Of a DNA stretch of 64,000 nucleotides, positions 50,754-61,947 are shown piece by piece. Both the position numbers and the translations under genes were made by a program. Position 1 is the stretch's first letter, and every line of letters starts with the position of its first letter. The stretch covers positions 62,001-126,000 of the forward strand of contig JAIXSK010000014.1 of NCBI GenBank assembly GCA_027484725.1, read 5' to 3'. This DNA comes from Flavobacterium sp. GTDB taxonomy: Bacteria; Bacteroidota; Bacteroidia; Flavobacteriales; Flavobacteriaceae. A model generated the notes under the pieces. It made no database searches, was not told where the DNA came from, and saw only the letters and a program-made list of their open reading frames with translations.

Positions 50754-53700
50754 ATGGAAACAACTACTTTAAATAGAAAAAAATACATATCGCTGTTCAT
50801 AAGCTTGTTCTTATTGACCATAGGATATGCACAGACATCTCAAACCTTCAACAGTTCTGGCAACTTCAAAGTCCCAGCCGGAGTAACTTCAATCACTGTA
50901 GAACTATGGGGTGCTGGTGCTGGAGGTGCTTCAGGAAGCAATGCTGCAGGTGGCGGTGGCGGTGGCGCATATACTCGTGCCATCCTCTCAGTCACACCCG
51001 GTAGCACTATACCTGTGACTGTTGGAACAGGTGGAACTGCGGGCAATGCCGGCCAAAACTCGTCCATCATGAGTGTTATAGCCAATGGTGGCTCAGCCGG
51101 AAGCGGAAGAACTGGTGGTAGCGGAGGAGCTGCTTCTACCATTATTGCTCCTGTAACTGCATCATTTGCAGGGGGCAATGGAGGTAATGCAAGAAATTCT
51201 ACAAGCGGCGGTAACAACGAAGCTGGTGGCGGTGGTGGTGCCTCGGCAACAACTTCAGCATCTGGAGGAAACGGCAATAATGGAGCAAACAACAATAACT
51301 CATTGACAACTGGCGGTTTTGGAACTGGTAACGGAGGTGGCGGTGCTGCTACAGACGGAAATCCAGACGCTACTGCCGGTAACAGCCCAGGCGGTGGTGG
51401 TGGTGGACGAGGAGAAGGCAGTTCAAGCAGTAAGTCAGGAGCTGATGGACGCGTTTCAATTTCATGGATTTGTCCAACCTATTCGCTGACAGCTGCAACA
51501 ACCGCAACTGGTCCATTCTGCGGAAGCTCTTCTTCAACGGTGACCATCAAATCATCAACCATGCCTAGTGGAACATACAACATTACATACAACCTAACCG
51601 GAGCAACTGTAGCAACTGGTACAATTGCAACAGTAACTTTCACAGCTGGAAGTCCTGGAACAGCAACCTTTACAACTACTGCATTAAATCCAGGAATAAC
51701 AACATTAACCATAACATCTATCAATTCTGAATCTGCATGTGCACTATCGGCTTCAAGTAACAACACCGTAGACATTACTGTTAACTCAACACCTACGGCT
51801 TCAGCAGGAGGTGCTCTTTTTACTTGTTCAAATTCGGGTGCTGTAAATATTAGTACAGGTTCTTCTGCAACAAACTACAATTCTATTCAATGGTCATCAA
51901 GCGGAACGGGAACTTTTTTCAATGCCGATGACTTAAGCACATGTACTTATACACCTTCGCCTGCTGATATAGCAGCGGGAAGTGTAACCCTAACATTAAC
52001 TGCTTTTGGAAATACTCCTTGCGGAAACGCAACTTCAACCAAAACACTCACCATCAGAAGAGCTGCAAGTGCAAATGCCGGAACAGCTATTAATACTTGC
52101 TATAACTCAGGTGCCGTAAGCATTACGGCAGGTTCATCAGCTAGTAATTACAGTTCCATTTTGTGGTCTTCAAGCGGAACTGGAACTTTTGTGAATGCAA
52201 CTTCATTGACCACTTGCACTTACAACCCAAGTGCGGCTGATATTGCGGCTGGTTCTGTAACCTTGACTTTAACTGCCAACGGTAATACTCCATGCAGCAA
52301 TGTCACTTCAACCAAAACACTCACCATACAGCCTGGGCCAACCGCTAATGCAGGAACCAATTTGAGCACTTGCAACACCGGTGCGGCTGTAAATATTACA
52401 GCAGGTTCATCAGCCAGCAATTATAGTTCTATTCAATGGACCGCCAGTGGTTTGGGTGCAATTGCTAATGCAAACTCGTTAACAACTTGTACCTATACGC
52501 CAACTTTGGCTGATATTCTTTTAGGCAGCGTAACGTTAACCTTAACAGCTACAGGCAATGCTCCGTGTGGAGGCACTGCAGTATCAACCAAAACACTAAC
52601 CATTTACGCGCCTTCAACTGCCAATGCCGGAACCAATGTGACCATTTGTGCTACAACAGCAACCACCAATATCACAGCAGGTTCTAGTGCAACCAATTAC
52701 ACTTCTGTTTTGTGGACATCAAGCGGAACAGGATCGTTTGCCAATGCCAATAACTTATCAACTTGTACTTATACACCAAGTGCGGCAGACAAAGCAGCAG
52801 GAAGTGTTACGATAACATTAACTGCTTCAAATCCTGGATGTGCCAATGCAACTTCAACCAAAACGCTTTTTATAACAGCAGCACCAACTGCCATAGCCGG
52901 TTCAACTATATACACATGTTCAACCACAGGTGCCGTGAATATTACCGCAGGAGCCAGTGCTACAAATTACACCTCGATTCAATGGACCTCAAGCGGTTCG
53001 GGTACATTTGCTAATGCAAACTCTTTAACTAACTGTACCTACAACCCAAGTGCGGCCGATATAACAGCAGGAAGTGTTACATTAACCTTAACTGCCATCG
53101 CCAACAGTCCATGTAGCAATACAACATCAACTAAAACGCTGAATATCAGCAGAGCGATGACAGCAGTAGCAGGAAGTAACTTATCGATGTGTGCTGCAGC
53201 AGGTTCTGTAAATATCATTCCGGGCTCAAGTGCTACAAATCAAAATTCAATCTTATGGTCATCTAGCGGAACCGGAACATTTAGTAATCCAAACAACATT
53301 ACCACTTGTACTTATACGCCAAGTGCAGCTGATATTGCTGCAGGTAGTGTGGTTATTACTTTGTCTGCTTTAAACGCAGGTTGTCCTCCTGTTTCATCAA
53401 CCAAAACATTAACTATTTACAGTACTCCAACAGTAAGTGCAGGACCAGCCATGAGTACTTGTTCTTCAACAGGTGCTGTAAATATTACATCAGGTTCAAG
53501 TGCTACCAACCAAGCCAGCGTTTTATGGACCTCAAGCGGAACAGGAACTTTTGCTAATGCCAATTCACTCACGAACTGTACTTATACTCCAAGTGCGGCT
53601 GATATTGCTGCAGGAAATGTAACATTGACTTTAACTGCTTTTGGTAATGCTCCCTGTGGCAACGCTAGTGCAACCAAAACGCTCACCATAAATGCTGCCG

Positions 53701-56700
53701 TTTCTGTTACCGGAACAACGCCCGGAAGCAGAACAGGAACAGGTACCATAATTTTAGGAGCCACAGCTTCAGGAGGAACGCTAAATTGGTATGCTGCGGC
53801 TACAGGCGGTAGTTCATTAGGAACTGGAACCAGTTTTACCACACCAGTCATCTCTACTACAACTACTTTTTATGTTGAGGCCGTAAACGGAGCTTGTGCT
53901 TCAACACCAAGAACAGCAGTAGTTGCTACTGTTAACTACCCTGAAATTGATATTCTGGGGAATGCAACTTCTATTGTTGATGGAGACGTAACACCAACTA
54001 CTGCCGATTGGACAGACTTTGGTTCAGCTACCAACACAAGAACCTTCACCATCAGAAATACAGGTACTGCTTTATTAACTATTGGAACCATCAACATTAC
54101 CGGAACCAATGCAAGCGAATTCAGTGTAACAACACCACCAAGCGCTACCGTAGCCATTGGTGCATCAACTACTTTTACAGTTACTTTTGCGCCAACAGCA
54201 GTTGGACTCAGAACTGCAAATATTTCTATTGACAATAACGACACCAACGAAAACCCATATGATTTCAACATCCAAGGAACAGGTGTAGAACAAGAAATTG
54301 ATATTCAAGGTAACGGAGTTACTATTGTTGACGGCGACAGCACACCATCAACTGCAGATTGGACAGACTTTAGCAACGTGGCCGGTACCAGAACATATAC
54401 TATTCGCAACTTAGGAAATATAGAGTTAAGCGTAGGAACCGTTACAATAGGTGGTGCAAATGCTTCTGACTTTACAGTAACTACTCCTCCGGCTGCCACG
54501 GTGCCTGCTTTTGGAACAACTACTTTTGTGGTTAGTTTCTCTCCAACAGCCATCAATACCAGAACAGCCACCATTAGTTTGGACAATAATGACAGTACTG
54601 AAAACCCGTACAATTATTCCATCCAAGGCTTTGGTATTGTTCCTGAGATTGATATTCAAGGAAACACTACTTCTATTACTGACGGTGACGCTTCACCAAG
54701 TACAACTGATTGGACAGATTTTGGTTCGTCAGCCAACACCAGAACGTTCACCATCTTCAACAATGGTAATATAGCTCTTACTTTAGGTGCCTATACCATA
54801 GGTGGAGCCAACGCAGCTGAATTTACCGTAACAACGCCACCTGCGGCGACTGTAGCGGCCTTCAGCAGCACCACTTTTACGATTACTTTTGCACCAACAG
54901 CTGTAGGTGTCAGAACCGCAACGTTCTCAATCGTAAATAATGACAGCACCGAAAATCCTTATAATTTTAGTATTCAAGGAACCGGAACTACCAGAGAAAT
55001 TGATGTGCAAGGTCTTAGTTTGTCAATCTCTGACGGTGATACAGTAACCTCTATCTCTGACGGAACTGACTTTGGCCCCGCGGATATCAATTTAGGAACC
55101 GTTACACGTACCTTTACCATTTTAAACACCGGATCTATTCCGCTTACCATTTCAAATCCAACCATTTCAGGCGTTAATGCTGCTGAATTCAGCATCAGTG
55201 CCAATCCGGGAACCTTAACCATTGGTGCGGGTGCAAGTACAACTTTCCAGGTAACGTTCAATCCGAGTGCGGTCTTTACGCGTGTGGCGCAAATCAATAT
55301 TGTCAACAACGACAGCGATGAAAACCCCTACAACTTTGCCATACAAGGAACCGGTTTGCTGGATAACGACGGAGACGGAATTGAAAACAATACCGATCAA
55401 GACGACGACAACGACGGTATTATAGATACAGTAGAATGCGGAACTTGCGTGAGTGACCCGTTCATCAACGGAGGTTTTGAAACTCCTGCAATTGCTGCTG
55501 CTTCATACGCAATCCTTCCTACAGCAAGTGTTTCAGGTTGGCAAACCAGTGCTGAGAACTTTATTGAAATTTGGAGTTCAGGTTTCAGCAGCGGTAGCGG
55601 CGGTCCGGTTCCGGCAGCCGAAGGCAATCAGTTTGCCGAGCTCAATGCCAACGTTCCGGGTATATTGTACCAAACGTTTTGTTTGAATGCAGCTGGTGGA
55701 ACCATCTTTTGGTCTATCAAACACCGCGGACGTTCAGGAACTGATACTGCTTACGTAAAATTCGGAGACAACTTGGCCAATGCTATAGCCTCTGCCCCAA
55801 TTGTTACCATGGTAGACGGAAACACCGCTTGGGGTTCATACTCCGGTTCATACACTATTCCGGTAGGACAAACCAACATTGTACTTACATTCCAAGCAGG
55901 ACCAACCGCTTCAGGTAGTGCCTCAGTAGGTAACTTTATAGATGATATTCAAATCATCATCAATCAAAACTGTGTAGATACCGATGGTGACACTGTGGCT
56001 GATATTTTAGATGTAGATTCAGATAACGACGGAATTACAGATATTGAAGAAGCCGGCTTTAAAGCCTATAGCAACCAAACCGGTACCATGGACAAAACCA
56101 ATGCCGCTAACTGGGTAGACGCCAATGCCAACGGAATCAATGATTATATTGACTCAAGAATTGCTGCAAGTACTTATGTTGTTCCTGATACCGACGCAGA
56201 TGGTGTATACAACCACTTAGATTTAGACAGTGATAACGACTCATTATTTGATGTTGATGAATCTGGTTTGCTTAATGGCGACGGTGATATCAACGGTGAT
56301 GGAAGAGGCGATGGAGCTGACTCTGAAGGAGATGGTATGCTCAACTTATATGACAATTCAACCAATTTTGGAGTGGTGGGCAGAGCCTATGCACAAGATA
56401 GTGACTCAAACGGCACACCTGACTATATGCAATTGGACTCAAATGACGATGGTGTTAACGATATTCAAACCGGTTTATATGCAAGCTTCGACACCAATGG
56501 TGACGGTAAAATTGACGGAACCGGAGATACAGACAGAGATGGTATCTTGGATGTATTTGATACCAATGATGCGCAAAGAGGTTCTCCTAGAGATTTGAAC
56601 AGAAAGCTCTATTTAGATTTTGACGGACGAAACGATTATGCTGAAAACGTTGCTCTATTGGGTGGATTGTCGAACGCAACCTTAATGGCTTGGATTGACT

Positions 56701-59096
56701 TAAACTCAGCATTCAGCGCAACCGGAACCGTAGTGGGTCAAGACAGATTCCACATCAAAGTTTCAAGTGCAAGAACATTGCAGGCGGTGGTCAACGGAAC
56801 TACTTTAACTTTCGGAACACCACTCAACAAATCACAATGGTATCATGTAGCTGCTACTTATGGCGGTGGTACCCTTAGCCTGTATTTGAACGGAAAATTA
56901 GTAGCCTCACAAGCTTTAACGGGTAACATTGCTGCCGATGCAAGTAAGCTTACTTTAGGCAAAGATCCGTTGACCAGTACCAACTATTTCAAAGGTAAAA
57001 TTGACGAAGTACGTGTGTTCAATACAGCATTAACTGCTTTGCAAGTACAAAGAATGGTATATCAAGAAATTCAAAACTCATCTTCACAAGTTCGCGGTAT
57101 GATTGTACCGAAAGATGTAGGTTCGCTTCCATTTGCCAATGTCTTGAGATATTACAGAATGGACGCTTACAAAGATGATATTGTAGATGATTTAACTACT
57201 GCTTCTATTGACACCGGAACGGGTATGAAAATGTACAACCACAAAGCAATTGCGGTTCAAGAAGCGCCAATGCCGTTTACAACCATCAGAACCGGAACTT
57301 TTGCAACAGCCATCAATGATGCTACAAAAGACATCAGAGGTTTGGATGTATTAGATTATGACTATGCCATTATTCAAGCAAGACACAATATTACCGAAAC
57401 TGCCAATAGCACACATATGGGCTTATTTGTTGACCCGGGGGTAACGGTAACCATGAACAACGATACCAAAATTCAAAACGATTGGTATTTGAAACTTGAC
57501 GGAAAAATTGATTTGCAAGGTAAATCGCAATTGGTACAAACCACCAATTCTGATTTAGATGTTACCAGTGCAGGTTCAATCGAAAGAGATCAGCAAGGTC
57601 AATCAAACAAATACAATTACAACTATTGGTGTTCACCGGTAGGCGCTATGAATACTACCTCAAACAACAATGCCTATACCGTGGCGGGTGTTCTTAGAGA
57701 TGGAACCAATCCGAACAGTATTCAAAACATCAATTGGACCACCGGATATGATGGTGCCGCAACAACTCCAATTACCTTGAGTAGTTACTGGATTTTCAAA
57801 TTCCAAAACTTAACTCCACAGTATGCAAATTGGTCAGCAGTGGGTCAAAGCGGTTCCTTATTGGCGGCTCAAGGATTCACCCTGAAAGGAAGCAATGCCG
57901 GAACCAGCTCGCAAAACTACACCTTTGTAGGTAAACCCAACAATGGTACCATCACTACTGCCATTGCTCCGGGCAACCTCAACTTGTGTGGCAATCCGTA
58001 TGCTTCTGCACTTGATGCCAACGCATTCTTAACAGACAACAGTGCTGTAACTACCGGAACCATTTATTTCTGGGAGCATTTCAGCAGCAACAGTTCACAC
58101 AACTTGTTAGATTATCAAGGCGGTTATTCGGCGCGCAACTTGGTCGGAGGAACTCCACCGGTAGCTCCGGTTGGCATCAGCGGACAAGGTTCAAGTTCGA
58201 GAATTCCGAACAGATTTATACCGGTAGGACAAGGTTTCTTGGTGTATGCCAACGCAACCGGAGGCAGCATCACTTTCAGCAACAGTCAAAGAGCTTTTGT
58301 CAAAGAAGACGGAGCAACATCAAACTTTATGTTCCGTCAAAACAGCAGTCTAACTTCGGCAGACAGAACCTTTGACAACCGTGAAGATTCATTTGCAGGC
58401 AACGATGGCTTTGGAAGAATTCGAATAGGATTTGACTCTGCCAACAACTACCACAGACAAATTCTTATGGGCTTCATGGATAATTTAGCCACCGATGGAT
58501 TTGATCCGGGCTATGATGCGCCGCAAATTGACACACAACCAAATGATTTGTATTTCAAATTGGGTACAAGCAACTTGGTAATTCAAGGTGTGGGCAGCTT
58601 TGACATCAATAAAATTTATCCGTTGTCACTCAAAAACGGAATGAATGGTGACATCAGGTTTACTCTAGACGGTGTTGAAAACATGGATGCCTCACAAAAC
58701 ATCTACATTCATGACAATGTAACCGGATTGTATCACAACATCAAAAACCAACCATTCCAAATAAACTTGGCAGGTGGTAATTATCCGGATCGATTCTCAT
58801 TGCGCTTTACCACCAACACAAATTTAGGTGTAGATGATTTCAACCAAAGCGAAGAAGTAACTGTAGTGTATACCAGTAATGATCATATGATCCACATTTC
58901 TAAAGGAATAACTAACGCCTCAATCAAAGGTGTTGAGCTCATCAATATTTTGGGACAAAACATCAAAACTTGGCAAATAGAAAATACAACCGGAAACGAG
59001 ATTCAAATTCCGGTAAGCAACATCAGCACCGGAACCTACATAGTAAAAGTGTTGACTTCAAAAGGTGATTTAACCCAAAAAATCATCATCAAATAA
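50754..59096 (+). CDS. Giant modular T9SS surface protein (Gly-rich, Ig-like, ASD, TSP3 and LamG modules)
   Basis: A 2780-residue protein in one uninterrupted frame. Order: signal peptide (to about residue 27, IGYAQ); Gly-rich domain (about 28-235, runs of AGGGGGGAYT type) of the Gly_rich_2 kind; a linker domain; seven tandem Ig-like repeats of about 91 residues (about 344-981, consensus SSGTGTFxNANSLTTCTYTPSA, three Cys each); a PKD/Ig-like unit; four ASD-like repeats of about 117 residues (about 1062-1535, each starting EIDIQGN with TxADWTDF); TSP3-like DxDxDG calcium loops; a carbohydrate-binding-like unit; a LamG/concanavalin-like domain near 1950-2100; and a type A T9SS tail. Expected role: calcium-rigid surface adhesin or matrix protein. 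It is transcribed alone. Confidence 0.93.
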   Translation: METTTLNRKKYISLFISLFLLTIGYAQTSQTFNSSGNFKVPAGVTSITVELWGAGAGGASGSNAAGGGGGGAYTRAILSVTPGSTIPVTVGTGGTAGNAGQNSSIMSVIANGGSAGSGRTGGSGGAASTIIAPVTASFAGGNGGNARNSTSGGNNEAGGGGGASATTSASGGNGNNGANNNNSLTTGGFGTGNGGGGAATDGNPDATAGNSPGGGGGGRGEGSSSSKSGADGRVSISWICPTYSLTAATTATGPFCGSSSSTVTIKSSTMPSGTYNITYNLTGATVATGTIATVTFTAGSPGTATFTTTALNPGITTLTITSINSESACALSASSNNTVDITVNSTPTASAGGALFTCSNSGAVNISTGSSATNYNSIQWSSSGTGTFFNADDLSTCTYTPSPADIAAGSVTLTLTAFGNTPCGNATSTKTLTIRRAASANAGTAINTCYNSGAVSITAGSSASNYSSILWSSSGTGTFVNATSLTTCTYNPSAADIAAGSVTLTLTANGNTPCSNVTSTKTLTIQPGPTANAGTNLSTCNTGAAVNITAGSSASNYSSIQWTASGLGAIANANSLTTCTYTPTLADILLGSVTLTLTATGNAPCGGTAVSTKTLTIYAPSTANAGTNVTICATTATTNITAGSSATNYTSVLWTSSGTGSFANANNLSTCTYTPSAADKAAGSVTITLTASNPGCANATSTKTLFITAAPTAIAGSTIYTCSTTGAVNITAGASATNYTSIQWTSSGSGTFANANSLTNCTYNPSAADITAGSVTLTLTAIANSPCSNTTSTKTLNISRAMTAVAGSNLSMCAAAGSVNIIPGSSATNQNSILWSSSGTGTFSNPNNITTCTYTPSAADIAAGSVVITLSALNAGCPPVSSTKTLTIYSTPTVSAGPAMSTCSSTGAVNITSGSSATNQASVLWTSSGTGTFANANSLTNCTYTPSAADIAAGNVTLTLTAFGNAPCGNASATKTLTINAAVSVTGTTPGSRTGTGTIILGATASGGTLNWYAAATGGSSLGTGTSFTTPVISTTTTFYVEAVNGACASTPRTAVVATVNYPEIDILGNATSIVDGDVTPTTADWTDFGSATNTRTFTIRNTGTALLTIGTINITGTNASEFSVTTPPSATVAIGASTTFTVTFAPTAVGLRTANISIDNNDTNENPYDFNIQGTGVEQEIDIQGNGVTIVDGDSTPSTADWTDFSNVAGTRTYTIRNLGNIELSVGTVTIGGANASDFTVTTPPAATVPAFGTTTFVVSFSPTAINTRTATISLDNNDSTENPYNYSIQGFGIVPEIDIQGNTTSITDGDASPSTTDWTDFGSSANTRTFTIFNNGNIALTLGAYTIGGANAAEFTVTTPPAATVAAFSSTTFTITFAPTAVGVRTATFSIVNNDSTENPYNFSIQGTGTTREIDVQGLSLSISDGDTVTSISDGTDFGPADINLGTVTRTFTILNTGSIPLTISNPTISGVNAAEFSISANPGTLTIGAGASTTFQVTFNPSAVFTRVAQINIVNNDSDENPYNFAIQGTGLLDNDGDGIENNTDQDDDNDGIIDTVECGTCVSDPFINGGFETPAIAAASYAILPTASVSGWQTSAENFIEIWSSGFSSGSGGPVPAAEGNQFAELNANVPGILYQTFCLNAAGGTIFWSIKHRGRSGTDTAYVKFGDNLANAIASAPIVTMVDGNTAWGSYSGSYTIPVGQTNIVLTFQAGPTASGSASVGNFIDDIQIIINQNCVDTDGDTVADILDVDSDNDGITDIEEAGFKAYSNQTGTMDKTNAANWVDANANGINDYIDSRIAASTYVVPDTDADGVYNHLDLDSDNDSLFDVDESGLLNGDGDINGDGRGDGADSEGDGMLNLYDNSTNFGVVGRAYAQDSDSNGTPDYMQLDSNDDGVNDIQTGLYASFDTNGDGKIDGTGDTDRDGILDVFDTNDAQRGSPRDLNRKLYLDFDGRNDYAENVALLGGLSNATLMAWIDLNSAFSATGTVVGQDRFHIKVSSARTLQAVVNGTTLTFGTPLNKSQWYHVAATYGGGTLSLYLNGKLVASQALTGNIAADASKLTLGKDPLTSTNYFKGKIDEVRVFNTALTALQVQRMVYQEIQNSSSQVRGMIVPKDVGSLPFANVLRYYRMDAYKDDIVDDLTTASIDTGTGMKMYNHKAIAVQEAPMPFTTIRTGTFATAINDATKDIRGLDVLDYDYAIIQARHNITETANSTHMGLFVDPGVTVTMNNDTKIQNDWYLKLDGKIDLQGKSQLVQTTNSDLDVTSAGSIERDQQGQSNKYNYNYWCSPVGAMNTTSNNNAYTVAGVLRDGTNPNSIQNINWTTGYDGAATTPITLSSYWIFKFQNLTPQYANWSAVGQSGSLLAAQGFTLKGSNAGTSSQNYTFVGKPNNGTITTAIAPGNLNLCGNPYASALDANAFLTDNSAVTTGTIYFWEHFSSNSSHNLLDYQGGYSARNLVGGTPPVAPVGISGQGSSSRIPNRFIPVGQGFLVYANATGGSITFSNSQRAFVKEDGATSNFMFRQNSSLTSADRTFDNREDSFAGNDGFGRIRIGFDSANNYHRQILMGFMDNLATDGFDPGYDAPQIDTQPNDLYFKLGTSNLVIQGVGSFDINKIYPLSLKNGMNGDIRFTLDGVENMDASQNIYIHDNVTGLYHNIKNQPFQINLAGGNYPDRFSLRFTTNTNLGVDDFNQSEEVTVVYTSNDHMIHISKGITNASIKGVELINILGQNIKTWQIENTTGNEIQIPVSNISTGTYIVKVLTSKGDLTQKIIIK

Positions 59097-59123
59097 TCCC
59101 CCTTTTTTCCCCAAACCTACTTG

Positions 59124-59160
59124 AAATAAGCTTCCTCCCCCAGGGAAGCTTATTTTTTTT
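59124..59160. terminator. Bidirectional terminator between the giant gene and hisS
   Basis: AAATAAGCTTCCT pairs with GGGAAGCTTATTT over a short loop of C; eight T follow on the plus strand. Confidence 0.9.
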
Positions 59161-59162
59161 AG

Positions 59163-60584
59163 TTATTTGAGCTGAGATAGCAAATCGTCAAAAGACAAAG
59201 TTTGCTGTTCGCCTGTAGTCAGATTTTTCAGGGCAAAAGTTTGATTTTCGATTTCTTGTGTACCCAGCACAACGGCAAAAGGAATCCCGCGTTTATCGGC
59301 ATAAGCAAACTGTTTTCCCACTTTAATAGCTTCAGGATAAAGTTCAACACAAATACCTGCTTGACGCAATTTTGAAATGGCTTTCATTGCATATTGAGCT
59401 TCGGTTTGGCCATAATTAACAAACAAAGCTTTGGTGCCGGCATTGACCGTTTCAGGAAACAAATTGAGTTCTTCCAAAACCAAATAAATGCGGTCAAGGC
59501 CAAATGAAATGCCTACTCCACTCATATTCTTGAGTCCAAAAATACCGGTCAAATCATCATAACGACCACCACCACCTATTGAGCCCATTGCTACACCTTC
59601 AGGAGCAGTCACTTCAAAAATAGCTCCTGTGTAATAATTGAGTCCGCGCGCCAAGGTAACATCCAAATCTAATTTTGAATGCATCAAGCCCAAAGCTTCT
59701 ATTTGAGTGCAGATAAATTGCAGTTCTTCAATTCCTTTTTTGCCTTCTTCTGAGGATGATAAAAGCTCTGAAAGTTGATTGAGCTTTTCCATAATAGTTC
59801 CGTTGAATGAAAAAAGTGGCGCCATCTGATCAATTGCTGAAGCAGAAATACCTTTTTGCAGCATTTCTTGCCGAACGCCCTCTGCTCCTATTTTGTCGAG
59901 TTTATCTAAAGCCACGGTAAAATCGATGAGTTGATCTTGCGCACCTATAACCTCAGCAATCCCAGAAAGAATTTTTCTATTGTTGATTTTAATCGTCACG
60001 CCTTTCAATCCAAGCGTCGAAAAAACGGCATCATACAACTGAACAAGTTCTACTTCTTGCCAAAGCGAGGTTGAACCAACCACATCGGCATCACATTGAT
60101 AAAATTCTCTAAAACGTCCTTTTTGCGGTCGATCGGCACGCCAAACGGGCTGAATTTGATAGCGCTTAAACGGAAACTCAATCTCGTTTTGGTGTTGCAC
60201 AACATACCGTGCAAACGGAACGGTCAAATCATAACGCAAGGCTTTTTCAGAGATGCGCGCCGTAAATTTATTGAGTTCTACCAGTTGCTCTTTGGTGATG
60301 GTCTCTGCTGAATTTTCAAGCAAAGCATCCAAAGATTTCGGCAACTGAATTTTGTTTTTATCAAAGAAAAAATTGCCCGAATTCAAAATTTTAAAAATCA
60401 AACGGTCGCCTTCTTCTCCGTATTTGCCCATGAGCGTTTCAGAATTTTCAAACGACGGAGTTTCTATAGGCTGATAGCCGAACTTTTCAAAATGATTTTT
60501 AATAACTGAGAAAATATAGTTGCGTTTGTAGACTTCAACCGCTGAAAAATCTCGTGTTCCTTTGGGAATGGATGGTTTTGCCAT
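59163..60584 (-). CDS. hisS: Histidyl-tRNA synthetase
   Basis: A 473-residue protein from ATG 60584 ([20 protein letters not shown]); the longer frame has no homology-like sequence. Class II motifs: motif 1 in the ETPSFE region, motif 2 [20 protein letters not shown], and motif 3 [18 protein letters not shown], with the histidine-binding [12 protein letters not shown]-terminal anticodon-binding domain follows. It charges tRNA-His. It is divergent from the permease gene, and no strong -33/-7 match was found for it. Confidence 0.96.
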   Translation of the reverse strand: MAKPSIPKGTRDFSAVEVYKRNYIFSVIKNHFEKFGYQPIETPSFENSETLMGKYGEEGDRLIFKILNSGNFFFDKNKIQLPKSLDALLENSAETITKEQLVELNKFTARISEKALRYDLTVPFARYVVQHQNEIEFPFKRYQIQPVWRADRPQKGRFREFYQCDADVVGSTSLWQEVELVQLYDAVFSTLGLKGVTIKINNRKILSGIAEVIGAQDQLIDFTVALDKLDKIGAEGVRQEMLQKGISASAIDQMAPLFSFNGTIMEKLNQLSELLSSSEEGKKGIEELQFICTQIEALGLMHSKLDLDVTLARGLNYYTGAIFEVTAPEGVAMGSIGGGGRYDDLTGIFGLKNMSGVGISFGLDRIYLVLEELNLFPETVNAGTKALFVNYGQTEAQYAMKAISKLRQAGICVELYPEAIKVGKQFAYADKRGIPFAVVLGTQEIENQTFALKNLTTGEQQTLSFDDLLSQLK

Positions 60585-60705
60585 GATTTTAATGCAAAGA
60601 ATAGAATGTGAATTGGCTGCAAATATCTTACATTTTAAAATAATATTGTCTGAACCACGCGGCAAACTTGTAACAAATACTTTAACTTCGTGACAAAATC
60701 TCGTG

Positions 60706-61947
60706 ATGCTAAAATTATTCAGAGAAAACATTCGAATTGCGTTGGGTTCTATCAGAACTCAATTACTGCGCACCATCCTCACGGTATTGATCATCGCCAT
60801 TGGCATCACGGCATTGGTTTGCATTTTGACCGTTGTGGCTGCACTTGAAAACACGATTTCTACCGATTTTGCCTCCATGGGGGCCAATACGTTCAACATC
60901 AATCAATATCCGTTTGAAACGCGCCGACAAGGTGGCAGAGAACGTGAAGTCATCAATCCAATCATCTCTTATCCCGACGCGGTGGCTTTTAAAAACAAAT
61001 ACAATTTTCCGCTTACACGCACTTCCCTTTCTTTTACAGCCACCAGCAAAGCCGAAGCCAAATTTGAAAGCAAAAAAACGGATCCAAAAATAACTGTAAA
61101 AGGGGTTGATGAATATTTTGTGACCAATTCCGGATTAGAAATCGCACAAGGAAGAAATTTCTCTAGCTTTGACATTGCCAACAATACCTACTGTTGCGTG
61201 GTGGGCTCAGATTTTGAGAAAGATTTACTCAAAGATGTCAACCCGATTGACAAAGTGATTTCTATTCGCGGAGCCAAATTCAAAGTCATTGGCGTGCTCA
61301 AAGAAAAGGGCTCGACCTTTGGTAATAATGAAGATTTACGGGTGTTGATTCCGATTCAAATTGCCCGTTCTATTTTTACCCAACCCGATATCAATTATAC
61401 TGTGAGTGTTATGGTTGAGAAAAAAGAAATGCTCGATCAAGCAGTAGACCACGCTACCGGAGTTATGCGCAATATACGAAAACTGAGCCCAGTAAAAGAA
61501 AACAATTTTGGCATTTCACGCAGTGATGATCTCATTAATCGCATTTTGAGCATTACTGATTATTTAGGTGTGTCGGCTTGGGTCATTGGCATCATTACAA
61601 TTTTTGGTTCTTCAATTGCCCTGATGAATATTATGCTGGTCTCGGTTACCGAAAGAACCCGTGAAATTGGCGTGCGCAAAGCACTCGGAGCCAAACGCAG
61701 TACGATTGCCACACAATTTTTTATTGAAACTTTGGTCATTGGACAAATGGGCGGAATTTTTGGCATCATCCTCGGAATCTCGGCCGGTGCAGGAATTGCC
61801 TCCTTGCTCAACTTTAGCTTTGTAACTCCGTGGGCAGCTATATTCGCGGCCTTTATCACAACTTTTATTGTAGCAATTGTTTCGGGTTCTTATCCGGCTC
61901 TGAAAGCTTCTCGTCTAGACCCAATAGAAGCCTTGCGTTACGAATAA
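60706..61947 (+). CDS. MacB/FtsX-type ABC transporter permease
   Basis: A 413-residue protein; ATG 60706 is taken rather than the GTG 3 nt earlier. One N-terminal transmembrane helix ([20 protein letters not shown]), a ~240-residue periplasmic MacB-PCD-like domain, then three C-terminal helices with the FtsX signature [20 protein letters not shown] and ending [11 protein letters not shown]. Such permeases need an ATPase partner; none is adjacent here. Known systems of the type include MacAB and the LolCDE lipoprotein machine. The stop abuts the prmC stop. Confidence 0.9.
   Translation: MLKLFRENIRIALGSIRTQLLRTILTVLIIAIGITALVCILTVVAALENTISTDFASMGANTFNINQYPFETRRQGGREREVINPIISYPDAVAFKNKYNFPLTRTSLSFTATSKAEAKFESKKTDPKITVKGVDEYFVTNSGLEIAQGRNFSSFDIANNTYCCVVGSDFEKDLLKDVNPIDKVISIRGAKFKVIGVLKEKGSTFGNNEDLRVLIPIQIARSIFTQPDINYTVSVMVEKKEMLDQAVDHATGVMRNIRKLSPVKENNFGISRSDDLINRILSITDYLGVSAWVIGIITIFGSSIALMNIMLVSVTERTREIGVRKALGAKRSTIATQFFIETLVIGQMGGIFGIILGISAGAGIASLLNFSFVTPWAAIFAAFITTFIVAIVSGSYPALKASRLDPIEALRYE

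Noticed and set aside
50840..51295. Minus-strand open frame rich in Pro and Ala opposite the start of the giant gene
   Set aside because: It is the mirror image of the Gly-rich domain: Gly codons read backwards give Pro/Ala. It has no start signal or family match. Similar shadows occur over the Ig-like and ASD repeats.
51784..53695. Regular ~273-bp tandem repeats, considered as a CRISPR or satellite array
   Set aside because: The period is 91 codons exactly and the repeats are in frame within a single long ORF, so they are protein repeats. There are no spacers.
60600..60705. Strong promoters between divergent hisS and the permease
   Set aside because: Only imperfect -7 boxes (GATATTTG, TAACTTCG) were found and no -33 partner at a normal distance, so I did not list them as promoters.
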